Positions 8,428 to 19,545 of a stretch of 64,000 nucleotides of DNA are shown here, piece by piece; within the stretch, counting starts at the first letter, position 1, and every line of letters begins with the position of its first letter. The notes under the pieces are model-generated. The model was not told the DNA's origin. It ran no database searches and saw only the letters and a list, made by a program, of their open reading frames with translations. The stretch spans positions 57,414 through 121,413 of the forward strand of contig JACPVJ010000106.1 in the NCBI GenBank assembly GCA_016191785.1. The letters run 5' to 3'. Origin of the DNA: Myxococcales bacterium (GTDB taxonomy: Bacteria > Myxococcota_A > Polyangia > Polyangiales > Polyangiaceae). Position numbers and translations under genes: made by a program.

Positions 8428-10117
8428 TCGGCGGCGGGGGCGGGGCGATCAGGGTCAGGTTCAGGCCGCCCGGGTATTGGTAGCTGGTGTAGCTGCCGTA
8501 CCCGACCACCTGGATACCCACCGGCTTGTCGCTGGTGAGCAGGTGGGCGCCACCGACGCCGGCGCTGAGCTTGGCGCGCAGCACCGAGTGCCCGCTGCCG
8601 AGCGGCGTGGGGGCACCCGCTGCGGCAGAGCCGTCCAGGATGACCTGCGCGCTGTCGGGCATCACGATGTCGACGTACGAGACGTCGTAGTCGTCCGGCG
8701 CGAGGAACACGTACTTCGTACGGAATTGCTCGACGGCCGTGGCCAGGCTCTGCGCCGGGTCGCCCTTCTGCTGCTCGCCCGGGGTGGGATCGACCAGCTG
8801 CGCGCCGAGCTGGAACATACCCACGGCGAACTCGCTCGAGCCCGTCACCTCGAAGGGCTGCTTGACGATGCCCAGATCGACGACCTGCCCAGCACCGATG
8901 GTGGACGGCGCGCTCGGCGGCTGCCCACCGCTCGGATAGGTGAGCTGGGTGTTGTCCACGTTGCCGTAGATGCGCACCACGTGCCCGGGCACGTTCCCGA
9001 GGGGACCGGTGGGGGGCACGACGAAGTAGTGCTTCCCCAGCGTCTCGGCGGGGAACACGCTCTCTTCGATGTGATCGCACGCCGGCGTGCCGATCGGTGA
9101 CTGAATGCAGGGGATGCCGTGGATCACCTGGACCGGGTGATTGGACTGGATCAGCGAGCCCGAGAGATCGCCGTTGGCCGTTCCCAAGAGCTGGACGACC
9201 TCACCACGATTCACGTTGAACTTCGCGACCTGGCCCGGGCCGGTCTGGGTGATGCCGCCGCCAGCCACGATCGTGGCCGAGAGGCCGGTGAGCACGCTCA
9301 CCTCGGTATTGTCGGTGGTACCGGTGACGGCCATGTAGGGCCCCATGTTGAGGCCGACGGCCGGCCAGCCCTTCTGACCGGTGATGCGGTAGTTGCCGGT
9401 GAGCGCGGTGGTCGGCAAGAGCAAGGACGCGTCGTTCGAGAATGAGAAGCACCCGACTGGCTTGCCGTAGCTCGGGCACACGGTGTTACCGGGGCACGAC
9501 GACCAGTTCTTGCCGGGAGGCCCGCCCTGGCCCTTGTACTCGAGTGCGTTGAATTGGTAGGCGGTGACGGGCACCGAGCTCGTGAGGTGATACGCGCCGC
9601 CAGGGGCCCGCACCGTCGCCGTCAGCGCCTGCGCCGAACCGCAGTTGTCGACCTGGGGGCCCTTCAGCTCCGGCACCCAGGGCAAGTAGAACTTCTCGAG
9701 ACCATTCGGCGGAACTTGGCCGCCGCCGACCTGGGCGCCGTTGCGCTCGATCTTCACGTCGGCGGGCTGGTCACCGGCGTTGGCCACGACCACAGCGAAG
9801 TCGAAGACCGTCCAGACGTTGTTCGCGACCACCGTGGGCCAGAAGTCACAGCCGATGTACGTCTTGGCCAAGGCCGCCTCGGCACAGGTCTTGGGGTCCC
9901 CTACGAACCCGCCGCCGCTGCCGCCCCCTGAGCCACCCCCGCCGACGTTGATCCCGCCGTTCCCGCCGACGTTGATCCCGCCGCCGCCGCCCGAGCCGCC
10001 GGCGTTGCCCGCTGCGGCCGTGCCGCCGCCGCTGCTTCCCGCGCTCGAACAGGCCGAGGTCGCGAGGACCGCACCGACCAGGCCAAAAATACACGCACCC
10101 CAAAGCTCGCGCCGCAT
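8420..10117 (-). CDS. Gly-rich lipoprotein with IgGFc-binding-like region
   Basis: 565 residues from the ATG at 10117. The N-terminus is a signal peptide ending at a lipobox-like LATSAC, followed by a low-complexity Gly/Ser/Asn linker to about residue 65 (repeats of GGINVGG). The rest is a beta-rich extracellular domain with WTVFDFAVVVANAG, SSVPVTAYQFN, SNHPVQVIHG and DYDVSYVDIVMP. This pattern matches the IgGFc_binding N-terminal family often seen in myxobacterial lipoproteins. It is probably anchored at the cell surface through the flexible linker; the ligand is unknown. It is divergently arranged with the vWA lipoprotein at 10299, 181 bases apart, suggesting shared control. The long upstream extension of the frame is a shadow. 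Confidence 0.8.
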   Translation of the reverse strand: MRRELWGACIFGLVGAVLATSACSSAGSSGGGTAAAGNAGGSGGGGGINVGGNGGINVGGGGSGGGSGGGFVGDPKTCAEAALAKTYIGCDFWPTVVANNVWTVFDFAVVVANAGDQPADVKIERNGAQVGGGQVPPNGLEKFYLPWVPELKGPQVDNCGSAQALTATVRAPGGAYHLTSSVPVTAYQFNALEYKGQGGPPGKNWSSCPGNTVCPSYGKPVGCFSFSNDASLLLPTTALTGNYRITGQKGWPAVGLNMGPYMAVTGTTDNTEVSVLTGLSATIVAGGGITQTGPGQVAKFNVNRGEVVQLLGTANGDLSGSLIQSNHPVQVIHGIPCIQSPIGTPACDHIEESVFPAETLGKHYFVVPPTGPLGNVPGHVVRIYGNVDNTQLTYPSGGQPPSAPSTIGAGQVVDLGIVKQPFEVTGSSEFAVGMFQLGAQLVDPTPGEQQKGDPAQSLATAVEQFRTKYVFLAPDDYDVSYVDIVMPDSAQVILDGSAAAGAPTPLGSGHSVLRAKLSAGVGGAHLLTSDKPVGIQVVGYGSYTSYQYPGGLNLTLIAPPPPPIK

Positions 10118-10298
10118 GCGCGGATTATGAACGAGCGTCTGGGTCAGGTCCAAGCTCCCAGGGCCGAGCGAGCGGAAATCGCCGCCCGGTAGCGGTCGGC
10201 TCGCCCGGGCGTCGGTTCCGGTCCGGCCACCCATTTGCCAGATCACGGCTCTTTTCGGCGAAGCGTGCAAGGTCCCCTGGGCCACGGGTCCATGCTTC

Positions 10299-11468
10299 AT
10301 GGCGGCGCTTCGTGCCTGGGCCCTGGTCGTGTTCGGACTCTCCACGGCCTGCGGCGCCACCCCGCCGGAAGAGGAAACGGCGGGCTGGGACCCCGAGATC
10401 GCGACCGGTGGCGTCGGCGGCAGCGGCGGAGCCCTGGCGAGCGGCGGCGGCAGCGGCAGCGGCGGCAGCGGCGGCATGAGCCTCGGCCCAGGCTGCACGG
10501 GCGCATGCGCACCCGGGACGTTCTGCAGCGCCAGCGGCAGCTGCATTGCGGACGGCACCTGCGCGGCCGACGGCGACTGCGGTGGCGGGAAGGTCTGCGA
10601 CCCGAACACCCAGACGTGCACCGTCGGGGGGAAGTGCGGCCAGAAGCCGTTCAAGCTGGTGGCCCAGACGCCCAACGTGATGATCGTCCTGGACCGCTCC
10701 GGCAGCATGGGCAAGTCGGTCCCCGGCTCGAACAAGAGTCGTTGGCAGGTGGCCGCCGAGGCTCTGGCGCAGGTCTTCAAGAAGTACGACGGCAAGATCG
10801 ACTTCGGCCTCTCGCTCTTCTCGGCCTGCCTGTCCCAGGGCTGCGCGCCGGGCATCATCGACGCCCCCATCCCCACCCCCGTCGCCACCCTGCAAGCGAA
10901 GATCGCCGGCACCAAGCTCTGCAACAGCGGGCACAACGAGACCGTGATCGGCGGCACGCTGCAGGCGCTGGTGGGTCACCCTGGCCTGCAGACGCCGGGC
11001 AAAGAGAACGTGGTGGTGCTGATCACGGACGGCGCCGACAACTGCGGCGGTGGGGGCGCGAACGCAGCCACGGCCCTGAAGAACCAGCCAGTTCCGGTGA
11101 AGACCTACGTGGTCGGGTTTTCGGGCGACGTGAACAAGTCGGAGCTCTCGAAGATCGCCACCGCCGCCGGCACCGGGCCGTACTACCAAGCCGAGAACGC
11201 CGCGCAGCTGGACGCATCACTTTCAGCCATCACCCAAGACGTGGCGACCTGCAGCTACAAGCTGGACGAGATCCCGCCGTCGTCGGGGGTGTGGGTGTTC
11301 TTCAACAAGGACCCGAAGGGCGTTCCGCAAGACGGGACCAACGGGTGGAGCTACGACGCGCCGACCCAATCCGTCGTGTTTCACGGCAGCTCGTGCGCGC
11401 TGATCAAGCAAGGCGCGGTCACGGCCATCGACGTGATTTACGCCTGCGAGAAGCCGGACCTGGGTTAG
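10299..11468 (+). CDS. von Willebrand A domain lipoprotein
   Basis: 389 residues. The signal peptide ends at a lipobox-like LSTACG, then comes a Gly/Ser linker (GGSGSGGSGG) and a Cys-rich segment at about 65-115 with repeated CxxxxxC patterns (GTFCSASGSC, CAADGDCGGGKVC). A vWA domain follows, with the MIDAS signature DRSGSMG near residue 131 and a later LITDGADNC. The C-terminal 70 residues form an extra beta-rich portion. It is probably exported and tethered, binding a ligand through Mg2+ at the MIDAS. The Cys-rich part resembles the Dickkopf/EGF-like modules found in myxobacterial surface proteins. The 3-prime end overlaps the convergent diguanylate cyclase gene by four bases. Confidence 0.85.
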   Translation: MAALRAWALVVFGLSTACGATPPEEETAGWDPEIATGGVGGSGGALASGGGSGSGGSGGMSLGPGCTGACAPGTFCSASGSCIADGTCAADGDCGGGKVCDPNTQTCTVGGKCGQKPFKLVAQTPNVMIVLDRSGSMGKSVPGSNKSRWQVAAEALAQVFKKYDGKIDFGLSLFSACLSQGCAPGIIDAPIPTPVATLQAKIAGTKLCNSGHNETVIGGTLQALVGHPGLQTPGKENVVVLITDGADNCGGGGANAATALKNQPVPVKTYVVGFSGDVNKSELSKIATAAGTGPYYQAENAAQLDASLSAITQDVATCSYKLDEIPPSSGVWVFFNKDPKGVPQDGTNGWSYDAPTQSVVFHGSSCALIKQGAVTAIDVIYACEKPDLG

Positions 11469-12376
11469 GGCGACTCGGTCGCGCTCGCGACACAGACGCG
11501 ATCGCGCCCTCCACGTTTCGCGGCGTACAGAGCTCCGTCGGCGCTCTGGATCAACTCCGTCGTCGACCACGCGTGCCCCGGGGCGAGCTCGGTGCTGGCT
11601 ACGCCGAAGCTCGCGCTCACGGGCACGGGAGCGCCGCGCTGACTGAGCCCGAGCTGAGCAATGCCCTGGCGGATGCGCTCGGCGGCGACGACCGCACCTT
11701 CGAGCGGGGTCTCGGTCAGGATGGTTGCCAGCTCTTCCCCGCCGTACCGACACGGCGCGTCGGTCTCGCGGGCGTTCGCCCAGAGCAGCTCACCGATCCG
11801 GGTCAGCACCTGATCGCCGAACGGATGTCCGAAGCCGTCGTTCAGCTTCTTGAAGTGGTCGACGTCGATGAAGACCAGCGACACGACACGTCCGTATCTC
11901 GTCGCCGCGGCCAGCTCGTCGTTCAAGCGGCGTTCGAAGTAGGCCCGGTTCCACAGACTGGTCAAAGCATCCACGTTCGCCCGCGACGAGAGCAGGTCCT
12001 GAAACCGCTTGGTCTTGAGGGCCGCGCGCACCCGTGCGCGGAGCTCGGCCGGCTCGAAGGGCTTGGTGACATAGTCCACGCCGCCGACCTCGAAACCGCG
12101 CACCTTCGACTCGACGTCACTCGACCCGGTCAGGAAGATCACCGGGATCCCGACCGTGCGTGGGTCGGCCTTGAGCCGCTCGCAGACGGCAAAGCCGTCC
12201 AGCCCGGGCATGTCCACGTCGAGCAGCACCAAATCCGGCTGAAGCTCGCCAACGCGAGCCAGGCCGGCTTCGGCGGCGTGCACGTGGTGAAGCTCCAGCC
12301 CTTCGGGCTTCAGGCGCACGGCCAGGAGCTGGTGGATGTCCGGCGAATCGTCGATGACCAACACGGATTGCGTCAT
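11465..12376 (-). CDS. Response regulator with GGDEF diguanylate cyclase domain
   Basis: 303 residues. The receiver domain covers about 4-120, with acidic Asp9/Asp10, phosphoacceptor Asp53 (LLDVDMPG) and Lys105 (TKPFEP). A GGDEF domain follows at about 133-298, with the active-site motif written GGEEL at 212-216; glutamate at this position is the common functional variant. The allosteric product site RxxD is present as RETD at 203-206, exactly five residues upstream, so feedback inhibition by c-di-GMP is expected. The enzyme makes c-di-GMP from two GTP. The ATG overlaps the stop of the hybrid kinase gene by four bases (ATGA), which makes this the kinase's likely phosphorylation target and the output of the H-NOX operon. 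Confidence 0.92.
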   Translation of the reverse strand: MTQSVLVIDDSPDIHQLLAVRLKPEGLELHHVHAAEAGLARVGELQPDLVLLDVDMPGLDGFAVCERLKADPRTVGIPVIFLTGSSDVESKVRGFEVGGVDYVTKPFEPAELRARVRAALKTKRFQDLLSSRANVDALTSLWNRAYFERRLNDELAAATRYGRVVSLVFIDVDHFKKLNDGFGHPFGDQVLTRIGELLWANARETDAPCRYGGEELATILTETPLEGAVVAAERIRQGIAQLGLSQRGAPVPVSASFGVASTELAPGHAWSTTELIQSADGALYAAKRGGRDRVCVASATESP

Positions 12377-14619
12377 GCTCGAGCCGCCCTCGCGCGCTGA
12401 CAGAGCGACACCAGCTCTTCGAGCGGCGCCGCGATCTCCGGGACGTCGGCCCGCGCGGCGGCCTCGAGCCGCGCCGCGCTCTCTGTCACGATCTGGAAGC
12501 CGTAACCGCCCGCGGCGCCTTTCAGCTGGTGGGCGATCCTGGCGATGGCCTCGCGATCGCCCGAGCGCGACGCGGCGCCCAGCTCTTCGAGCCGCGCTGG
12601 AAGGTGGACGACGAACTGCTCGACCAGCGGCTTCATCTCGGGGTCGTCGCCGAACTCGCTGACCAGCGGCTCGGGCGCGGAAGGGCCCGGCCTGTGGGAG
12701 ACCCGCGGGCTCGGCGTCGAATCGACCAGGTAGCGGTGCACCGTGGACAAGAGCAGGTCGCGGTTGATGGGCTTGGTCAGATAGTCGTCGCAGCCCGCCG
12801 CCAGGCAGCGCTCTCGATCCGTCGCCATGGCGTGGGCGGTCAGGGCCACGATCCACCCCGAGTAACCCTTGGATCGAAGCTTGGCGGTTGCGCCGTAGCC
12901 ATCGAGCTCCGGCATCTGCATGTCCATCAGGATCACCGAGAAAGGTCTGCCCTCGGCCAGCCCGGCCAACGCCTGCTCGACCGCTTCGCGACCGTTGCCG
13001 GCAATGGCCACCTCGGCGCCCGCGCGACGGAGGTGTGTCGAGAGCAAGATCTGGTTGTCGTGCCCGTCTTCTGCCAGAAGCACCCGCCCTTCGCAGCGCA
13101 CGCCGGGGACGTCGGTCGCTTTCGGCGGGGGCCCTGCCTCTTCGAGCTCGGCGACCATCGGCACGCCAGCCAACGGACCGGTCGGGACGCGGACGCTGAA
13201 CGTGCTGCCGTGCCCGAGGCGACTCGCGACCTCGATGTTCCCGCCCATCATCTCGATCAGCCGCTTGCTGATGGCCAAACCCAGGCCCGTGCCGCCGAAG
13301 CGGCGCGTGGTCGATGCATCCGCCTGGGTGAACGGCTGGAACAACTTCCCGACCTGCACCGCGGTCATCCCGATGCCGTGGTCCACCACGTCGATCTGGA
13401 GCAGCGGGCTCTCGTCGGTGGGCGAGCTAGAGCGCGCGACCAACCTGACCTCCCCCGTCTGGGTGAACTTCACGGCGTTGGAGACCAGGTTCATCAGCAC
13501 CTGGCGCACCCGCGTCGGATCACTTCGGACCGTCTCGGGGATGGGTGTGGCGAACTCGAGGACGAAGTCGAGCCCCTTCATCAGCGCGCGCGGACGCATC
13601 AGCGAAGCGACGTCGACCAAGATCTGAGCGGGCGAACACGCCACGGTCTCGATGTCCAGCTTGCCCGCTTCGATCTTGGACAGGTCGAGGATGTCGCTCA
13701 ACAGCTCGAGGAGGTGCTCGCCGTTGCGACGGATGGTCTGCACGTAGTTGAGTCGGTCGCTCTCGGAGACGTTCAGATCGAGCAACAGATCGGCGTAGCC
13801 CAGCACCGCGGTCAGAGGCGTCCGGATCTCGTGGCTCATGTTGGCCAAGAACTCGGTCTTGGCTTGGTTGGCCTCGTTGGCCGAGGTCCGATGGGAGACC
13901 TCGGCCTTGAGCGCGGCGTTGGCCGCCTCGATCTCGGCCGTGCGCTCGCGCACGCGGCGCTCGAGCTCCACTCGCGCCCGAACCAGCTCGCGGCTGCCGC
14001 GGTGCCGCTCGATCACGCGTCCGATCTGTGCGCCGACGTCGGCCATCAAGGCCATCAGCCGCTCGTTGGGCGGCACCACCTCGGGGAAGAACAGCTCGAG
14101 CACGGCCACCACCTCCGAGCCGATCAGCGCCGGAAATGCGAAGCCTGCACGAACGCCCAACGCGAGGTGCTTCTGATTTCGGACGAAGCCCAACTCGGCC
14201 TCGACGTCGGCGATCCACTCCGGACGCTTGGACACCAGCACTCGACCGGGCAGTCCCTCTGCACCCTTGAGCGTGGTCGCCTCGGTGGCGCGGCGCAACG
14301 CGGAGTAGCGCTCGAGGTCCACGGACCACCAGATCCCGGTGGCGGCGAGCAACTGCACGCCCTCGCCAGCTACCCAGGCGTGGCCCACCACCGCGCTCGA
14401 GTACGTGCCCACCCGCTCGAGACAGTCCCGGAGGGCCTCTGCCACGTATTCGGCCTGGTTGGCGGCCATGGCGATCCCGCGGACAAGATCCGTCTCGCGC
14501 TGGGCGTCGTACAGCTTGCGCAGGCCCCCCTCCGCCTCTGCCTCGGCAGCGGCTCGGGCGCGGCGTTCGCGCTCCAGGCGCTTGCGGAGGCGTTCGAGCT
14601 CACGATCCGAGTCGGACAT
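12373..14619 (-). CDS. Hybrid sensor histidine kinase (GAF-HisKA-HATPase-REC-Hpt)
   Basis: 748 residues, no membrane segments, so cytoplasmic. The N-terminal coiled coil (1-40) leads to a GAF-like domain at about 45-205, then a second coiled coil to 255. HisKA carries His263 in NMSHEIRTPL. HATPase boxes follow: NLVSNAVKF (N), DHGIGM (G1) and GGTGLGLAIS (G2). A receiver domain has its phosphoacceptor in ILMDMQMPELDG, and a C-terminal Hpt has AHQLKGAAGGYG. This is a four-step phosphorelay of the BarA type. It starts 3 bases after the H-NOX stop, matching the known pairing of H-NOX proteins with soluble kinases that they inhibit when NO is bound. The next gene encodes a diguanylate cyclase response regulator. 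Confidence 0.93.
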   Translation of the reverse strand: MSDSDRELERLRKRLERERRARAAAEAEAEGGLRKLYDAQRETDLVRGIAMAANQAEYVAEALRDCLERVGTYSSAVVGHAWVAGEGVQLLAATGIWWSVDLERYSALRRATEATTLKGAEGLPGRVLVSKRPEWIADVEAELGFVRNQKHLALGVRAGFAFPALIGSEVVAVLELFFPEVVPPNERLMALMADVGAQIGRVIERHRGSRELVRARVELERRVRERTAEIEAANAALKAEVSHRTSANEANQAKTEFLANMSHEIRTPLTAVLGYADLLLDLNVSESDRLNYVQTIRRNGEHLLELLSDILDLSKIEAGKLDIETVACSPAQILVDVASLMRPRALMKGLDFVLEFATPIPETVRSDPTRVRQVLMNLVSNAVKFTQTGEVRLVARSSSPTDESPLLQIDVVDHGIGMTAVQVGKLFQPFTQADASTTRRFGGTGLGLAISKRLIEMMGGNIEVASRLGHGSTFSVRVPTGPLAGVPMVAELEEAGPPPKATDVPGVRCEGRVLLAEDGHDNQILLSTHLRRAGAEVAIAGNGREAVEQALAGLAEGRPFSVILMDMQMPELDGYGATAKLRSKGYSGWIVALTAHAMATDRERCLAAGCDDYLTKPINRDLLLSTVHRYLVDSTPSPRVSHRPGPSAPEPLVSEFGDDPEMKPLVEQFVVHLPARLEELGAASRSGDREAIARIAHQLKGAAGGYGFQIVTESAARLEAAARADVPEIAAPLEELVSLCQRARAARA

Positions 14620-14622
14620 CTC

Positions 14623-15171
14623 TCAGCTCCCCGCGCGCTCGATGCCGACCACCAGGACACAGTGGTCGTCACCTCGGTGGACGCAAGTGGGCTGCTCCAC
14701 GGTCGCACGCTCCCCGAAGTGCTTGGCGCTGCCCAAGATGAGGCCTTCGCCGAAGGCGCAGAGCTGGCGGTGGGAGTGGTAGTGCATCACCAGGCGCCCG
14801 TCCGGCGCGGTCTCGAAGGTGAAGCTCGGCGTCTCGGCCTCGGGGTACAGCTTCTTGACCTCGGGGTGGATGATGTCGTTCAGCGCGAGCAAGAAGGTGC
14901 GTACCGTGGTGTGGGGCGCAAAGAACGCCGGAAAGCGCTCGGCGAAGACATCGGCCGCCTCCATGGCGAACCAGCGGACCACCTCGGCGGGCGGGCGATC
15001 GACGCGCCGCGATGCGGCGTTCACCAGGGCGTACAGCTCGTCGTCGGGGTAGGTCCCGAGGGAGGTGTAGGCGCCTTCCACACCCGCCTCTTCGAGGATG
15101 TCGTCCCAGGCGTCTTCGCCGTGGTGCTTGGAAATGCTGGCCTGAAACAGGTGAAAGACGATGCCCTTCAT
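14623..15171 (-). CDS. H-NOX heme nitric-oxide sensor
   Basis: 182 residues, the normal length of a stand-alone bacterial H-NOX. The proximal heme ligand His102 is present in IHPEVKKLYP, and the heme-propionate motif YxSxR is YHSHR at 131-135. Both fall at the same numbers as in the well-studied Thermoanaerobacter protein. The position of the distal tyrosine that stabilises O2 in that protein (140) is Phe here, so a distal hydrogen bond donor is missing and the protein should bind NO but exclude O2. The gene begins the H-NOX/kinase/diguanylate cyclase operon. The start ATG at 15171 gives the conserved MKGIVFHLF N-terminus; the longer open frame upstream is a shadow of lolD. Confidence 0.95.
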   Translation of the reverse strand: MKGIVFHLFQASISKHHGEDAWDDILEEAGVEGAYTSLGTYPDDELYALVNAASRRVDRPPAEVVRWFAMEAADVFAERFPAFFAPHTTVRTFLLALNDIIHPEVKKLYPEAETPSFTFETAPDGRLVMHYHSHRQLCAFGEGLILGSAKHFGERATVEQPTCVHRGDDHCVLVVGIERAGS

Positions 15172-15242
15172 GGCTGCCGGAGACCAACGGTCGGGCCCGC
15201 GAAAACTCGAGGCCCGACGAGAAAAAAATGACCTGCCCGGGC

Positions 15243-15998
15243 TCAGCCGTCGGCAGGCGGCGCCGCTTCGCTCGGCTCGACGTCGGGCTTCGACAGCTGC
15301 CGCGCCTGCGTCCCGGCGTCGTCCTTGAACACGCGCCCGTCCACCATCCGGACCACACGCGGCATGCTCTCGGCGAAACCGGGGTTGTGAGTCACGACCA
15401 CGATGGTGGTGCCGTAGTCCTTGTTGATCTGGAAGAACAGATCGTGAATCGACTCGCTGGTCGTGGTGTCCAGGTTGCCGGTGGGCTCGTCGGCCAAGAG
15501 CAGCTTCGGTCCGAGCACCAGCGCCCGCGCGATGGCCACCCGCTGCTGCTCGCCACCGGACAGCTCGCCGGGGCGGTGCGTCGCGCGGGCCGAGAGCCCG
15601 ACCTCTTCGAGCAGGGCCGAGGCCTTCTTCTCCATCTCTTTCTTGCCTAGGCCCTGGATCAGCCCGGGCAGCATCAAGTTCTCGAGGGCGTTGAACTCGG
15701 GCAAGAGGTGGTGAAACTGGAAAACGAAGCCGATCTCGCGGTTCCGCACCGAAGCCAGGCGGGTGCCGCTCATGGTCGTCAGCTCTTCCCCCGAGAGCCG
15801 GATGCGCCCCGACGTGGGCAGGTCGAGCGTACCCATGCAGTGCAAGAGCGTGCTCTTGCCCGCCCCCGACGGCCCGACGATGGCCAGGATCTCGCCCGCC
15901 CGGATGGTCAGATCGATGCCCTTGAGGACGTGCAGCGTCCGCCCCATGTGCTCGAAGCTCTTCTCGAGGCCCTCGATGATGACCAGCGGCTCTGCCAT
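15243..15998 (-). CDS. lolD: Lipoprotein-releasing ABC transporter ATP-binding protein LolD
   Basis: 251 residues. Walker A is GPSGAGKST, Q-loop FQFHHLLPEF, signature LSGGEQQRVAIARAL, Walker B KLLLADEPTGNLD and H-loop VVTHN. The LolD-specific run FQFHHLLPEFNALEN is present. It powers extraction of lipoproteins from the inner membrane with the permease encoded directly upstream. The ATG at 15998 was taken; a GTG at 16010 would overlap the permease stop by four bases (GTGA) and is equally possible, adding four residues. The C-terminal 20 residues are a Glu/Pro/Ala-rich tail. Other MacB/FtsE-like roles are less likely given the neighbour. Confidence 0.9.
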   Translation of the reverse strand: MAEPLVIIEGLEKSFEHMGRTLHVLKGIDLTIRAGEILAIVGPSGAGKSTLLHCMGTLDLPTSGRIRLSGEELTTMSGTRLASVRNREIGFVFQFHHLLPEFNALENLMLPGLIQGLGKKEMEKKASALLEEVGLSARATHRPGELSGGEQQRVAIARALVLGPKLLLADEPTGNLDTTTSESIHDLFFQINKDYGTTIVVVTHNPGFAESMPRVVRMVDGRVFKDDAGTQARQLSKPDVEPSEAAPPADG

Positions 15999-16006
15999 GT
16001 CGTTCT

Positions 16007-17754
16007 TCACTCGTAGCGAATGCCATCGACGGGCCGGAGGCGGCTGGCGGCGATCGCGGGGTAGATGGTGGCGAGGGTGGTGATCACCATCGCGGCGAGG
16101 GCGACCAGGGTGTAGTCGACCGGGTCGACCGAGATCGGCAGGCGATCGACGTAGTACACGTCGGGGTCGAGGCGCACGCCGAACCAGAGCAGCCCGAGCA
16201 CCGTGCACAGGCCGGTGACCACGCCGAACACGGTGCCGATGCCGCCGATGATCACGCCCTCGGACATGAAGATGCGCAAGATGGCGCGGTCACTGGCGCC
16301 GATGGCCTTCATGATGGCGATCTCTTTGCTCTTCTCGGTCACCATCAAGAGCAGCGTGCAGATGATGCAGAAGCTGGCCACCGCGATGGCGATGCTCAAG
16401 ATGATGAAGGTCGCGATCTTCTCGAGCTTGAGCGCCGAGAACAGGTTCTTGTTCGCCTCTTTCCAGTCGCGAACCTTCATGTCTTCGCGCGAGAGCCCGG
16501 TCTGGTGACGCGCGACCAGGGCCTCGAGCTCGGGTCGCGCGGCCTCGACCGCCTCTGCTTCGTCGAGCTTGACCTCCACCGCCGTGGTCCGGCCGCGCAA
16601 GTCGAGGAACTCCTGGGCGTCCTCGCGCTTCATGTAGAGGTGGGCCGAGTCGTACTCGTACATGCCGCTGTAGAAGATGGCCGCGACCCGGAACTTGCGG
16701 CTCCGGGGCAGCACGCCCATCGGGCCCAGATCACCGAGCGGCGCGACCAGCGTCACCTCGTCCCCGACGTAGACGTGCAGCGTCCGGGCGAGCTCGCGGC
16801 CGATGACGATGCCCGGATGAACGGGCTCGGTGGCGGCCGCGACGTCGTCGTCGAGGTCCTTGCTGGCCCACGACTTGACCCGGGGCCCCTTCAAGAAGAC
16901 CTCGCCGCCCGTCGAGATGCCGATCACCTCTTCCGGAGGCAGGTCGGCGAGCTTGGCGGGCTCGTCGAGGTAAGCGAACTTCCCGACCTCGATGTTCTGC
17001 ACCAGATCGATCACCGACCCGATGCTGGGGGTGTCGATGCCGCGAACGATGGTGCCCGCGGTGTTCGAGCTGGACGACGCCATGGCCTCCCCCGCGGTGA
17101 CCGGCGTGGCGGCCTTCACCCCCCGGGTGAGCCGCACGTCGCCGAGCAGGGCATCCGCGCCTTCGAAGCCGCCGTGGCTAGCGGCTTCGATCTTCATGTG
17201 GGCGTTGTTGCCCAAGATCTTGCGCTTCAGGTCGGCGCCGAAGCCGCCCATGATGCTGACCACCGCGCACAGCGCGAAGGCGCTGACCGCCACGCCGGCG
17301 ATGCTCAGACCCGAGATCACCGTGAGGAAGCCGCTCTTGCTGGCCCGCACGTGCCGCACGGCGATGAACGGGACGAAGCCTCGGCCCTCGACCCGATCGA
17401 GCAGCCGTGGGAGCGCCAGCGCCATGAAGCCGACCACGAAGCCCGTGCCCGAGAGGGCCGCACCGACGCGCACGATCTGGTGCCAGAACACGAAGAAGCT
17501 GCCGCGGTGCTCGGGCAAGGTGGCGGCCCACCCGCCGAGCGCGACCACGCCGATCAGACAGGTGCCGGTCAGGACGTAGAGCAGGCTGCGCCGCCCCTTC
17601 TGACCCAGGCGACGAATCGCCTTCAGGATCAGGTAGCCGACCAAGAGCGCGACCACCCCCACCACCGCGACTCGGCCGGGGAAGCCGAGCATCACCCACA
17701 GCTTCGCCATCAGCGACAGCTGTTCGGGCTTGGGCGTGGGAGGAGCCGCGAACA

Positions 17755-17755
<1 letters not shown>
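16007..17755 (-). CDS. lolE: LolC/E-family lipoprotein-releasing permease
   Basis: 582 residues, longer than the usual 400-415 because of an N-terminal extension with about three membrane segments (roughly 25-45, 58-78 and 95-115). The typical permease core follows: a first membrane helix after FIAVRHVRASKSGF, a large periplasmic MacB-type domain (about 170-420), and three C-terminal helices with ATFIILSIAIAVASF, the coupling segment VTEKSKEIAIMKAIGAS and a final LRPVDGIRYE. With LolD it would release lipoproteins to a carrier for the outer membrane. Only one permease gene is present, so a homodimer (LolF-like) or a second gene elsewhere is implied. It overlaps lysS by one base (TGATG). Confidence 0.88.
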
Positions 17756-19473
<1,718 letters not shown>

Positions 19474-19545
19474 GGGGCCCGGCCGTCTAGCGCGGGGCGG
19501 CGTGGGCGTCCACCGGGCGCAGGCTCGCGGGGATCGGCCCAGCGC

